From positions 992,001-1,056,000 of the forward strand of contig NZ_CP007220.1 in assembly GCF_001632805.1 (NCBI RefSeq): a stretch of DNA of 64,000 nt. The letters are read 5' to 3'. The notes below the pieces were generated by a model, which had not been told where the DNA came from, searched no databases, and saw nothing but the letters and a program-made list of their open reading frames with translations. Below are positions 23,097 through 31,030 of this stretch, one piece after another; positions within the stretch are counted from its first letter, which is position 1, and each line of letters starts with the position of its first letter. The DNA is from Mycobacteroides chelonae CCUG 47445 (GTDB lineage Bacteria > Actinomycetota > Actinomycetes > Mycobacteriales > Mycobacteriaceae). Both the position numbers and the translations under genes were made by a program.

Positions 23097-23507
23097 ATGG
23101 CCGCCGATCGCCCGAACTTCTTTCAGTACATCGCCTACTGCTACGGGCGGCGCCTGCCCGACTCGATGAAGGAGTGGGTCGCCAATGACTTGGCGGGCAA
23201 GGGCGCGGTGCGTCGGCACATTCTGCGGTGTGCGATTCCACCGTTGTTCATCCTCGCGCCGTTCTGGCTGCTGCCGGCATCGCTGTACGTCCACATGGAG
23301 ATGACGGTGCCCATCTACGTGTGGGTGCTGATCATGGCGCATGCCCTCAACAAGGTGTGGCGCCGTCACCGGCTGGTGCAGCATGAACTGGATCCGGGCC
23401 TGGTCGATGTGCTCAAGCGTCAGAAGGACGCGTGGATCCACGAGGACTACGCGCGGCGATTCGGGCCGCGTTCGGGAGACGGCTACTCCAGTAGCGGTCC
23501 CATCTAA
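23097..23507 (+). CDS. DUF5313 family membrane protein
   Basis: A 136-residue protein of a family that, as far as I know, is restricted to mycobacteria and relatives. The start PNFFQYIAYCYGRRLPDSMK and the motif LVQHELDP after two closely spaced membrane segments (about residues 45-62 and 67-85) are characteristic. The function is unknown. The divergent position opposite an OhrR-like regulator suggests redox control. Confidence 0.75.
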   Translation: MAADRPNFFQYIAYCYGRRLPDSMKEWVANDLAGKGAVRRHILRCAIPPLFILAPFWLLPASLYVHMEMTVPIYVWVLIMAHALNKVWRRHRLVQHELDPGLVDVLKRQKDAWIHEDYARRFGPRSGDGYSSSGPI

Positions 23508-23574
23508 CGCGGCGTTATGTCAAACATCTTGGTGCACTGAATTTTTGCGCGTGCGCCAGATGCTTGAGGGCGGC

Positions 23575-23817
23575 TCAGTCCCAGTCGCCGTGCTTCCAGT
23601 GGCCCTTGCCCCAACCGTTGCCATGTCCGCCGCGCCAGCCGCGATCCCAGCCGCGGTCCCAGTTGCCGTCCGCGCAAACGGTCACGCGCGGATAGGTATC
23701 CACGGAGCCGCAAATATCTGGATCTGCCTTTGCCGAGGTTGCAGAGGCGATACCTCCAACGAACAAACCACTAGCAACGACTCCAATTGCCAAGGCTGAG
23801 GGCAGGATTCGTTTCAC
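23575..23817 (-). CDS. Small secreted Trp/Gly/His-rich protein
   Basis: An 80-residue protein with a clear signal peptide (MKRILPSALAIGVVASGLFV, cleavage near ATSAKA-D at residue 32). Two cysteines (ICGS and VCAD) probably form a disulphide. The last 30 residues are repeats rich in tryptophan, glycine, histidine and aspartate (NWDRGWDRGWRGGHGNGWGK). No family is recognised. His/Asp-rich surface tails can bind metals, and the next gene is the manganese transporter mntH, but the two are convergent or separately promoted on the same strand and a link is speculative. Confidence 0.6.
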   Translation of the reverse strand: MKRILPSALAIGVVASGLFVGGIASATSAKADPDICGSVDTYPRVTVCADGNWDRGWDRGWRGGHGNGWGKGHWKHGDWD

Positions 23818-23843
23818 GATTCACAGCCTACTCCCAGGAGAAA

Positions 23844-25073
23844 CTAGTTTGCAAGGGTAAGGAAAACCAGTACCGCGTTCAGCAGTGTGATGAGCGCGGC
23901 GATGATCCAGCCCAACATTGTTGTCACGCGATGGTTCACGTCGGTGCCCATCAGCCCGCGATCGCTGGTCAGTCGGACGAGCGGTATGAGGGCGAAGGGG
24001 ATACCGAAGGACAGCACCACCTGTGACACCACCAGTGCCCGGGTGGGGTCGATACCCGCGGCGAGGATCGCCAGCGCCGGGAGCAGCGTGACGAGCCGTC
24101 GCGCCACGATGGGGACGGACCGGCGGAGAAGTCCCTGCATGATCATGGCGCCGGCGTAGGCGCCGACCGAGGACGATGCGAGCCCGGATGCCAGCAGGCC
24201 GATTGCGAATAGCAGGGCAACAGTGGGCCCGAGGCTGTCGCGGACGGCGGCGTGCGCGCCCTCGATGGTGTCGACGCCGTCGCGGCCCTTCAGGTTGGTG
24301 GCCGCTACCAGCAGCATCGCCATGTTTACGGCGCCCGCGAACAGCATCGCCAGGCACACGTCCCAACGGGTGACGCGCAGTAGTCTGCGTCGCGGCGCGC
24401 CCGCTTCGGGATGTCCGTGTCTGTCCCGGGCCAGCCCGGAATGCAGATACACGGCGTGTGGCATGACCGTGGCACCCAGCATGGCCGTCGCCAGCATCAG
24501 GCTCTCGGCGCCCTGGAATCGGGGGATCAGTCCGGCGGCGGCCTCGCCCAGCGGCGGCGGTTCCACCACAACGCTGGCGAGAAATCCGATCGCGATGATG
24601 GCCAGCAGCGCCGAGATCACATATTCGAACGAGCGTTGTCCGCGTTGGTCCTGCACGGCAAGGAGCACCATCGAAACGATTCCGGTGATAACGCCACCGA
24701 GCAGTAGCGGCAGGTCGAACAACAGGTTCAGCGCGATGGCGCCGCCCACGACCTCTGCCAAATCGGTTGCCATGGCGACCAATTCGGCTTGCATCCAAAA
24801 CGCCAGCCGGGTGGGCCGTGACATGCGATTGCCGACGGCTTCGGGCAGTGATTGCCCGGTGACGAGGCCCAGCTTCGCTGAGAGGTACTGCACCAGCCCG
24901 GCCATCACATTGGCGGTGACGATCACCCACACCAGCAGGAAGCCGTACTTGGCACCTGCGCTGACGTTCGAGGCGACGTTTCCGGGATCGACATAAGCGA
25001 TGGCTGCGACGAAAGCGGGCCCGAGTAGGTAAAACCCGTGCATTTGTCGCGTCTGCTTCGGCCGCTCCAGCAC
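23844..25073 (-). CDS. mntH: Nramp divalent metal:proton symporter
   Basis: A 409-residue manganese/iron importer of the cytoplasmic membrane. The metal-binding DPGN motif is near residue 29 and the second, GATVMPHAVYLHS, near residue 204; both are intact. About eleven membrane segments are present. The GTG start at 25073 has an AGGAGG upstream. Two direct repeats AGTACCCGAA precede the gene at 25091 and 25113 and may be regulator sites. The gene follows ku on the same strand but is separated by a short promoter region, so I regard it as separately transcribed. Confidence 0.93.
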   Translation of the reverse strand: MLERPKQTRQMHGFYLLGPAFVAAIAYVDPGNVASNVSAGAKYGFLLVWVIVTANVMAGLVQYLSAKLGLVTGQSLPEAVGNRMSRPTRLAFWMQAELVAMATDLAEVVGGAIALNLLFDLPLLLGGVITGIVSMVLLAVQDQRGQRSFEYVISALLAIIAIGFLASVVVEPPPLGEAAAGLIPRFQGAESLMLATAMLGATVMPHAVYLHSGLARDRHGHPEAGAPRRRLLRVTRWDVCLAMLFAGAVNMAMLLVAATNLKGRDGVDTIEGAHAAVRDSLGPTVALLFAIGLLASGLASSSVGAYAGAMIMQGLLRRSVPIVARRLVTLLPALAILAAGIDPTRALVVSQVVLSFGIPFALIPLVRLTSDRGLMGTDVNHRVTTMLGWIIAALITLLNAVLVFLTLAN

Positions 25074-25090
25074 CCACGCCTCCTATTTCA

Positions 25091-25122
25091 AGTACCCGAA
25101 TAGAAAAGTTAGAGTACCCGAA
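25091..25122. promoter_or_regulatory. Direct repeats upstream of mntH
   Basis: AGTACCCGAA occurs at 25091-25100 and again at 25113-25122, exactly 22 bases apart, about two helical turns. They lie within 50 bases of the mntH start. They do not resemble the IdeR or MntR boxes I know. Confidence 0.35.
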
Positions 25123-25161
25123 ACCTTGAGCCGCGGCGAGGCCAGCTCGGGGAGGCGTCGC

Positions 25162-25971
25162 CTAGTTGGTACTGGCCTTCTCGGCCTGACGCTTTTTGAC
25201 GCTGGCCTCGAGCTTGGCCAGCAGATCAGAGACATCGGTGGCATCGAGCTCGGTGGGCGCCTCTTCCTTAGTGAACGCCTCTCCACCGTCGAGCTTGGCT
25301 TCCACCATCTCCAGCAGCTGCGACTGGTACGTGTCGTTGTATCGGCTCGGATCGAAATCGTCGGCCATCGACTCCACCACCTGCCCCGCCATCGACAGTT
25401 CGGCCGGTTTGATCTTCACTTCCTGGTCCAGCACCGGGAAGTCCGGTTCACGAATCTCGTCAGGCCAGAGCAGCGTGTGGATGATCATCACCTGACGCGT
25501 GCCGAAGTCCTTGACCCGCAAGGCCGCCAGGCGTGTCTTGTTGCGCAGCGCGAAATGCACGATCGCTACCCGATCCGTCTGCGCGAGTGTCTGTGCCAGC
25601 AGCACATACGATTTCGAAGACTTGCTATCGGGCTCCAGGTAGTAGCTCTTGTCATACAGCAGCGGGTCGAGTTCGGCGGCGGGAACGAACTCCAGCACCT
25701 CGATCTCGCGGCTTGACTCGGCGGGCAGGGTCGCCAGATCCTCATCGGTGATCACGACGGTGCGGCCGTCCTCGGCCTCGTAGGCCTTGTTGATATCCCG
25801 GAACTCGACGATCTCACCGCACTCTTCGCAGGTGCGTTTGTAACGGATCCGGCCATTGTCCTTGTTGTGGACCTGATGGAACTTGAGGTCGTGGTCCTCG
25901 GTCGCGCTGTATACCTTGACAGGGACGTTCACCAGCCCGAAGGCGAGGGAGCCCTTCCAGATGGAACGCAT
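25162..25971 (-). CDS. ku: Ku, DNA end-binding protein of non-homologous end joining
   Basis: A 269-residue bacterial Ku homodimer subunit that encircles double-strand breaks and recruits LigD. The start MRSIWKGSLAFGLVNVPVKV is the conserved Ku opening, and the CEEC zinc-knuckle-like element, the GREIEVLEFVP-type strand and the HTLLWPDEIR region all fit. The C-terminus is short and basic (KKRQAEK). The ATG at 25971 overlaps the beginning of the divergent ligD frame, so neither gene has a separate intergenic promoter if both starts are right. Together they make the whole NHEJ pathway in mycobacteria. Confidence 0.95.
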   Translation of the reverse strand: MRSIWKGSLAFGLVNVPVKVYSATEDHDLKFHQVHNKDNGRIRYKRTCEECGEIVEFRDINKAYEAEDGRTVVITDEDLATLPAESSREIEVLEFVPAAELDPLLYDKSYYLEPDSKSSKSYVLLAQTLAQTDRVAIVHFALRNKTRLAALRVKDFGTRQVMIIHTLLWPDEIREPDFPVLDQEVKIKPAELSMAGQVVESMADDFDPSRYNDTYQSQLLEMVEAKLDGGEAFTKEEAPTELDATDVSDLLAKLEASVKKRQAEKASTN

Positions 25972-28312
25972 ATCCCCAGTATGGCCCACCGGAGCCGCGC
26001 AGTCCGCGACATCCGGTGCGGTATCAACTGCGTTCGTGCGGCTCACCAATCCGGACAAGGTGCTGTATCCGCCAACCGGAACCACTCCGGCCACCACCAA
26101 GGCGGACGTTTTCGGCTACTACACCGCCATCGCTCCGTTTATGCTGCCCCACCTCGCGGGGCGCCCGGTCACCCGTAAACGGTGGCCTAACGGCGTTGAG
26201 CAGCCGTCCTTCTTCGAGAAGGACCTCGCGTCGTCGGCCCCCGACTGGCTTCCCCGGCGGCGTATCGAGCACAAATCCCGCTACGTCACCTACCCGTTGA
26301 TCGACACCTCGGTGGCACTGGCCTGGATCGCCCAGCAGGCGGCACTGGAAGTGCATGTGCCGCAGTGGCGGTTTGTCGGCGAAAATCCAGGACCAGCAAC
26401 ACGATTGGTATTCGATCTGGATCCAGGCGAAGGCGTGGAGCTACCGCAGCTGGCGCAGGTCGCCCGCGCGGTGCGCGATGTGCTCGGCGATATCGGGCTG
26501 ACCACCTTTCCCCTGACCAGTGGGAGCAAGGGGCTGCACCTGTATGTGCCGCTGGCGCAGCCGGTCAGTTCATCCGGTGCGGTGACCGTCGCGAGAAAGG
26601 TCGCGACGCAACTGGAGCAGTCGATGCCGGACCTGGTCACCGCGACGATGACCCGGGAACTACGTGCAGGCAAGGTTTTCGTGGATTGGAGTCAGAACAG
26701 CGGTTCCAAGACAACGGTTGCCCCTTACTCGCTGCGTGGCCGCGAGGCGCCGACCGTTGCCGCACCCCGTACATGGGACGAATTGGACGACCCAGGACTG
26801 CGCCAGTTGCGGTTTGACGAAGTCCTGGCGCGCGCCGAGCGTGACGGTGATCTGCTGGCAGGGCTCGATGATGTGGCGATTATCGAAGACAAGCTGTCGA
26901 CGTATCGCAGCATGCGCGATCCGGCGCGCACTCCCGAACCGGTGCCCGCCGTCGAACCGCAAGCCGGTCCCGATAGTTCGTTTGTGATTCAGGAACATCA
27001 CGCCACCGCGCTGCATTACGACTTTCGGTTGGAGCGTGACGGTGTGCTGGTCTCGTGGGCGGTCCCTAAGAATCTGCCCATGGAGCCGTCCGTCAATCAC
27101 CTTGCGGTGCATACCGAGGATCACCCGCTCGAATACGGGACCTTTGAGGGCACCATTCCGAAGGGGGAGTACGGCGCCGGTGAGGTCACCATCTGGGACT
27201 CGGGAACCTATGACACCGAGAAGTTCATTGATCCACGCGACGGCTCCAGCGCCAACGGTGGGGTGAAGGGAGAAGTCATTGTCACCCTGCATGGCAAGCG
27301 AATCTCGGGGCGGTATGCGCTGATTCAGACCGATGGCAAGCAGTGGCTGGCGCATCGCATGAAGGATCAGCGCTCACCTGGCGCAATGCCAGTTGGCCTC
27401 GCGCCGATGCTGCCGACTACCGGATCTGTGGCGGGCCTGACCGCCGATGAGTGGGCATTCGAAGGTAAATGGGATGGTTACCGTCTCATCCTCGAATGCG
27501 ACCGCGGTCGGCTGCGGGCCGTGGCGCGCAGTGGGCGCGACGTCACCGAGGAGTTCCCGGCCTTGCGGCAACTTGCCCGTGAATTGGGTGAGCACCGTGT
27601 GGTTCTCGATGGTGAGGTGGTGGTGCTGGATTCCAAGGGGCTGCCGAGCTTCTCGTTGTTGCAGAATCGGACGCCGAGTGCCGATATCCGATTCTGGGCG
27701 TTCGATCTGCTGTATCTGGATGGAAATTCCCTGCTGCGCACCAAGTATCGTGACCGGCGCCGCCTGCTCGACGTGCTGGGGGCCGGCACCGAGATGATGA
27801 CCGTTCCCGAGCAACTGAACGGCGACGGAGATGCGGCGCTGGCTCATTCGCATGAGCGGGGCTGGGAGGGCGTCGTCGCCAAACGGCTGGATTCGGCTTA
27901 CGCTCCGGGCCGCACCCAGTCCTGGATCAAGGCGAAGAACTGGCGCAGCCAAGAGATCGTGATCGGTGGTTGGCGTAAGGGGCAAGGCGGACGCAGCAGT
28001 GGTATCGGTGCGCTGCTGATGGGGATACCGGCGCCCGACGGACTTCGTTATGCCGGACGGGTGGGCACCGGATTCACCGAAAAAGAGCTGGCCTCGCTCA
28101 AGGAGCAGCTGGAGCCGTTGCACTGTGACAAATCACCCTTCAGCGCACCGCTTTCCGCGGTCGAGGCCAAAGATGTGCAGTTCGTCGAACCGGTCCTGGT
28201 CGCCGAGGTTCGCTACGGTGATCGCACGCCCGGCGGGATTCTCAAGCACTCCAGCTGGCGTGGTCTGCGCACCGATAAGTCAGTTGGCGACGTCGAGCTC
28301 GATCTCGGCTAG
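25961..28312 (+). CDS. ligD: ATP-dependent DNA ligase LigD (polymerase-nuclease-ligase)
   Basis: A 783-residue multidomain repair enzyme in the mycobacterial order. Residues 25-310 are the primase-like polymerase, with the metal-binding FDLDPGEG and GSKGLHLYVPL. Residues 340-490 are the 3'-phosphoesterase (FVIQEHHATALHYDFRLER). Residues 495-783 are the ligase, with the AMP-accepting Lys503 in EGKWDGYR. I used the ATG at 25961, preceded by GAGGGAG; it lies inside ku on the other strand. A GTG at 26036, directly before RLTNPDK, would remove 25 residues and the overlap. The 3' end overlaps the convergent DUF4873 gene by 33 bases. Confidence 0.95.
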   Translation: MERISPVWPTGAAQSATSGAVSTAFVRLTNPDKVLYPPTGTTPATTKADVFGYYTAIAPFMLPHLAGRPVTRKRWPNGVEQPSFFEKDLASSAPDWLPRRRIEHKSRYVTYPLIDTSVALAWIAQQAALEVHVPQWRFVGENPGPATRLVFDLDPGEGVELPQLAQVARAVRDVLGDIGLTTFPLTSGSKGLHLYVPLAQPVSSSGAVTVARKVATQLEQSMPDLVTATMTRELRAGKVFVDWSQNSGSKTTVAPYSLRGREAPTVAAPRTWDELDDPGLRQLRFDEVLARAERDGDLLAGLDDVAIIEDKLSTYRSMRDPARTPEPVPAVEPQAGPDSSFVIQEHHATALHYDFRLERDGVLVSWAVPKNLPMEPSVNHLAVHTEDHPLEYGTFEGTIPKGEYGAGEVTIWDSGTYDTEKFIDPRDGSSANGGVKGEVIVTLHGKRISGRYALIQTDGKQWLAHRMKDQRSPGAMPVGLAPMLPTTGSVAGLTADEWAFEGKWDGYRLILECDRGRLRAVARSGRDVTEEFPALRQLARELGEHRVVLDGEVVVLDSKGLPSFSLLQNRTPSADIRFWAFDLLYLDGNSLLRTKYRDRRRLLDVLGAGTEMMTVPEQLNGDGDAALAHSHERGWEGVVAKRLDSAYAPGRTQSWIKAKNWRSQEIVIGGWRKGQGGRSSGIGALLMGIPAPDGLRYAGRVGTGFTEKELASLKEQLEPLHCDKSPFSAPLSAVEAKDVQFVEPVLVAEVRYGDRTPGGILKHSSWRGLRTDKSVGDVELDLG

Positions 28313-28588
28313 CGGGTACGGCGGTGCGCCGACGCCCGCGACCGAGAAGTGGCCCCACGGGGTCTGCTCAGTGATGCGTCCTTGCGCACTGGTCTCGCCC
28401 ACGGCGATGGTGACATGAGTTCCGCCCTTGAGCTCACCACCCTCGGGTTTGGCGTAAATCGTTCCCTGCCAATGGAACTTGCCGTCCAGAGGGTTGAAGA
28501 ACCCGATTAGTCGCACCCGGGACTCGACGGTGAACTCGCCTGCGGTGATAACAGCCAGGCCGTCGTACAGATCGTCGTCATCCATCAT
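28280..28588 (-). CDS. DUF4873 domain protein
   Basis: A 102-residue all-beta protein with the DUF4873 pattern (YDGLAVITAGEFTVESRVRL, FHWQGTIYA, WGHFSVAGVGAPPYPL). In actinobacteria this domain is often fused to or placed next to monooxygenases. Here its ATG overlaps the stop of the AurF-type oxygenase gene by four bases, so the two proteins are translationally coupled and probably work together. The final 33 bases are shared with the convergent end of ligD. Confidence 0.75.
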   Translation of the reverse strand: MMDDDDLYDGLAVITAGEFTVESRVRLIGFFNPLDGKFHWQGTIYAKPEGGELKGGTHVTIAVGETSAQGRITEQTPWGHFSVAGVGAPPYPLAEIELDVAN

Positions 28589-29499
28589 GCGACGAACTTT
28601 GCTTTACGCCACATCCAGCGTGAAGTGCCGCCCATCAGGCCGATGCCGGTGAGGAAGTTGTACAGCGGTGCGAAACCGAGCTGTTGGGTCTCGCGGAAGT
28701 TCTCGTTGCGGTACGCAATCCGCTGGGTTTGATATCCGGGCAATCCGACATTGCGGTACATCTTCGGATTCGTGAACAGGTACATGAAGATGGGGCCACC
28801 GAAGCCGTTGACCTGCCGGACGATGAAACGCGCGTAACGCGGCAGTTTGTCAACACGCTGGCGCAGGCCGTCGCGGGCGAACTGGATGTGCCGGGCTTCC
28901 TCGGTGACGTGAATTCGCATGAGCCGCGCAACCATTGGCTGCAGCTCGGGATCGTCCATCATCTCGCGCTGGATGGCGTCGAAGATCTCCTCGCCAATCA
29001 GCGCGGCGACCCACAGCATTGGGCCCTTGAGGACCAGGGGCAAGGCGTTGGCCAGCCACCGCTGGTAGAGCGGTAGCCGGTAGGGCTCGACCCCGGCTTG
29101 CGATATCGCCTTACCGAACATCGTCATGTGGCGGGTCTCGTCACCGATCTCGGTGAGCGAGTAGAAGGTCTCGCTGCTGTTCGGTCTGGCGTGCATGAGA
29201 GCGCGCAGCAGGCTCTGGTTGAGGATGTTCTCGAACCAGATGCCGACCGACAGGACGTTGGCCATCTCGTGCTTGGACAGCTCGATCTGTTCAGCGCGCG
29301 ACATGTTGTTCCAGATGTCGGTGCCGTACAGAGAGATTGCCTTCGGGGGAAGGAAGTACTTGTCCGGATCCAACGGCGCATCCCAGTCCAGATCCACCAT
29401 GGGCTGGTAGGAACGGCGCACCGAGCCCTTGAGTAGCCGGTCGGAGTATTCCTCCCGATTCGGGGTACGAGCGGGGCCGTTATTGAGGGTAGACGTCAC
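28585..29499 (-). CDS. AurF-type diiron oxygenase
   Basis: A 304-residue helical protein of the p-aminobenzoate N-oxygenase (AurF) family, non-haem diiron enzymes that oxidise amines or other groups. Iron-ligand patterns are visible: an Asp/Glu-x-x-His in EIGDETRHMTMF, EEIFDAIQRE and the HVTEEARHIQFARD helix. The gene is coupled to DUF4873 and divergent from a TetR regulator, giving an inducible two-gene oxygenase unit. The substrate cannot be told from sequence. About 30 residues before the first conserved helix are hydrophilic. Confidence 0.8.
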   Translation of the reverse strand: MTSTLNNGPARTPNREEYSDRLLKGSVRRSYQPMVDLDWDAPLDPDKYFLPPKAISLYGTDIWNNMSRAEQIELSKHEMANVLSVGIWFENILNQSLLRALMHARPNSSETFYSLTEIGDETRHMTMFGKAISQAGVEPYRLPLYQRWLANALPLVLKGPMLWVAALIGEEIFDAIQREMMDDPELQPMVARLMRIHVTEEARHIQFARDGLRQRVDKLPRYARFIVRQVNGFGGPIFMYLFTNPKMYRNVGLPGYQTQRIAYRNENFRETQQLGFAPLYNFLTGIGLMGGTSRWMWRKAKFVA

Positions 29500-29528
29500 C
29501 GTTGACAGTCCTTTCCGTTAGGATGTCA

Positions 29529-29540
29529 AACGTAAACGTT
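29529..29540. promoter_or_regulatory. Candidate TetR operator at the AurF/TetR gap
   Basis: AACGT-AA-ACGTT is an inverted repeat 30 bases upstream of the oxygenase start, inside the 109-base divergent gap with a TetR gene. It is the only clear symmetry in the gap. Confidence 0.4.
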
Positions 29541-29608
29541 GCAGGTTGGGGCGTCAAGTGAGACGCGAAGTGCCACGTAATTTTTGTGGCGAACGAAAGT
29601 AGGCACCG

Positions 29609-30259
29609 ATGAAAGTGAGCCGGTCAAGCCATCGCGGCCGTACCCGCGATCACGGCGAGATTCGCCGCCGCATCCTCGATGCCGCCGAAGAATGCTTGCT
29701 GGAGCACGGATATGAGGCGCGCCTGCATGCCTTGATCGCCAAGAAGGCCGGTCTGTCGAGGCCCACCGTCTACAAGCACGTCGGTGATCAGGCCGCGATC
29801 ATCGAGGCGCTGTTCCATCGGGAGTTTCTCCGATTCGGCGAAATACTGGAGCCGGTCTTCGCGACTGCGAAGACCCCCCGCACCGGATTCATCGACGCCA
29901 TCGTGCGCATCGTTCAGCACGGACGTCATCACCCGTTGCTGCAGAAGGGTCTCAAGGAGAACCCCGAGCAGGTGCTGCCTTATCTGACCGTCAAGGCGCG
30001 TCCGTTCATCGATCAGACGACCGTGCTGCTGGCCCCGTACTTCCGCAAGTTGCTCACCGACGAGCAGCTGGCCGTCATCGACGTCAAGGCCGCCGCCGAG
30101 TGGAGCTTCCGGATCGCTGCCTCGCTACTGGTCACTCCCGGCGTTGTGGCGACTCAGACCGACGAGCAGCTGGGTGATTTCATCGGCAACCTGCTCACCG
30201 TGTCGGCGATCACTGAGGGGATCTCGGCGGTGTTGACTCCCAATTCGGCTGCTTCCTAA
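29609..30259 (+). CDS. TetR family transcriptional regulator
   Basis: A 216-residue TetR protein. The N-terminal 60 residues carry the DNA-binding domain (RRRILDAAEECLLEHGYEA, then AKKAGLSRPTVYKHVGDQ). The rest is a helical ligand domain. It faces the AurF-type oxygenase gene and is followed after six bases by cobF, so it may share a transcript with cobF. The likely targets are itself and the oxygenase unit. Confidence 0.88.
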   Translation: MKVSRSSHRGRTRDHGEIRRRILDAAEECLLEHGYEARLHALIAKKAGLSRPTVYKHVGDQAAIIEALFHREFLRFGEILEPVFATAKTPRTGFIDAIVRIVQHGRHHPLLQKGLKENPEQVLPYLTVKARPFIDQTTVLLAPYFRKLLTDEQLAVIDVKAAAEWSFRIAASLLVTPGVVATQTDEQLGDFIGNLLTVSAITEGISAVLTPNSAAS

Positions 30260-30265
30260 GTCGGG

Positions 30266-31015
30266 ATGCGACGGATCCGCGTCATCGGGATCGGTGCTGG
30301 CCATCCCGAGTACCTGACCGTGCAGGCCATCGCGGCGCTCAACGAGGTCGACGTCTTCTTCGTCGCAGACAAGGGCGACACCAAGGGTGACCTGGTCGAG
30401 TTGCGCCGCCATATCTGCGAGCGGTACATCACCGAACCCGACTATCGCTTCGTCGAACTGCCCGACCCGGTGCGTGGCAGCGGCGAGTATCGGGGTGTGG
30501 TGAAGCAGTGGCACGCAGAACGGGCCGCTTTGTGGGGCAAAGCAATTACTTCCGAGTTGCCGGAGGGTGGCGTCGGCGCCTTTCTGGCCTGGGGTGATCC
30601 GTCCCTCTACGACAGCACGCTGCGCATCCTCGACGCGATCCTGGTCGAGGATCCTCATGCGTTCGATTACGACGTGCTGCCGGGTATCACCGCAGTCGCC
30701 GCGCTCACCGCGCGGCACCGGATCGTGCTGAACGGTATCGGGGAACCGGTGCTCATCACGACGGGGCGCCGGTTGCTGGACGAGTGGCCTCGCACCGGAA
30801 CCGTTGTGGTGATGCTCGACGGTGATTGCGCATTCCGGCAGCTGGACCCGTCAACGCAGATCTGGTGGGGTGCCTATCTGGGCACAGAGCACGAGCTGCT
30901 GGTGTCAGGGTCCGTCGGCGCGGTGGGCGACCGGATCGCCGAGATACGTGCCGCGGCCCGGGCCGAACACGGCTGGATCATGGATACCTATCTACTGCGG
31001 AGTGTCGGCGAGTAG
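30266..31015 (+). CDS. cobF: Precorrin-6A synthase (deacetylating)
   Basis: A 249-residue SAM-dependent methyltransferase of aerobic cobalamin synthesis that methylates precorrin-5 at C-1 with loss of the acetyl group. The Rossmann-like start IRVIGIGAGHPEYLTVQAIA, the SAM-binding FLAWGDPSLYDSTLRIL and VLPGITAVAALTARH are diagnostic for CobF within the tetrapyrrole methylase family. It stands alone here, not in a cob cluster, as in other mycobacteria. It follows the TetR gene by six bases and precedes the glycosylase gene by 15. Confidence 0.93.
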   Translation: MRRIRVIGIGAGHPEYLTVQAIAALNEVDVFFVADKGDTKGDLVELRRHICERYITEPDYRFVELPDPVRGSGEYRGVVKQWHAERAALWGKAITSELPEGGVGAFLAWGDPSLYDSTLRILDAILVEDPHAFDYDVLPGITAVAALTARHRIVLNGIGEPVLITTGRRLLDEWPRTGTVVVMLDGDCAFRQLDPSTQIWWGAYLGTEHELLVSGSVGAVGDRIAEIRAAARAEHGWIMDTYLLRSVGE

Positions 31016-31030
31016 AGGCAGACTGGGCCC

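Noticed and set aside
23821..25077. Long open frame on the same strand and overlapping mntH in another phase
   Set aside because: Arg/His/Ala-rich nonsense composition; the mntH frame has all Nramp motifs.
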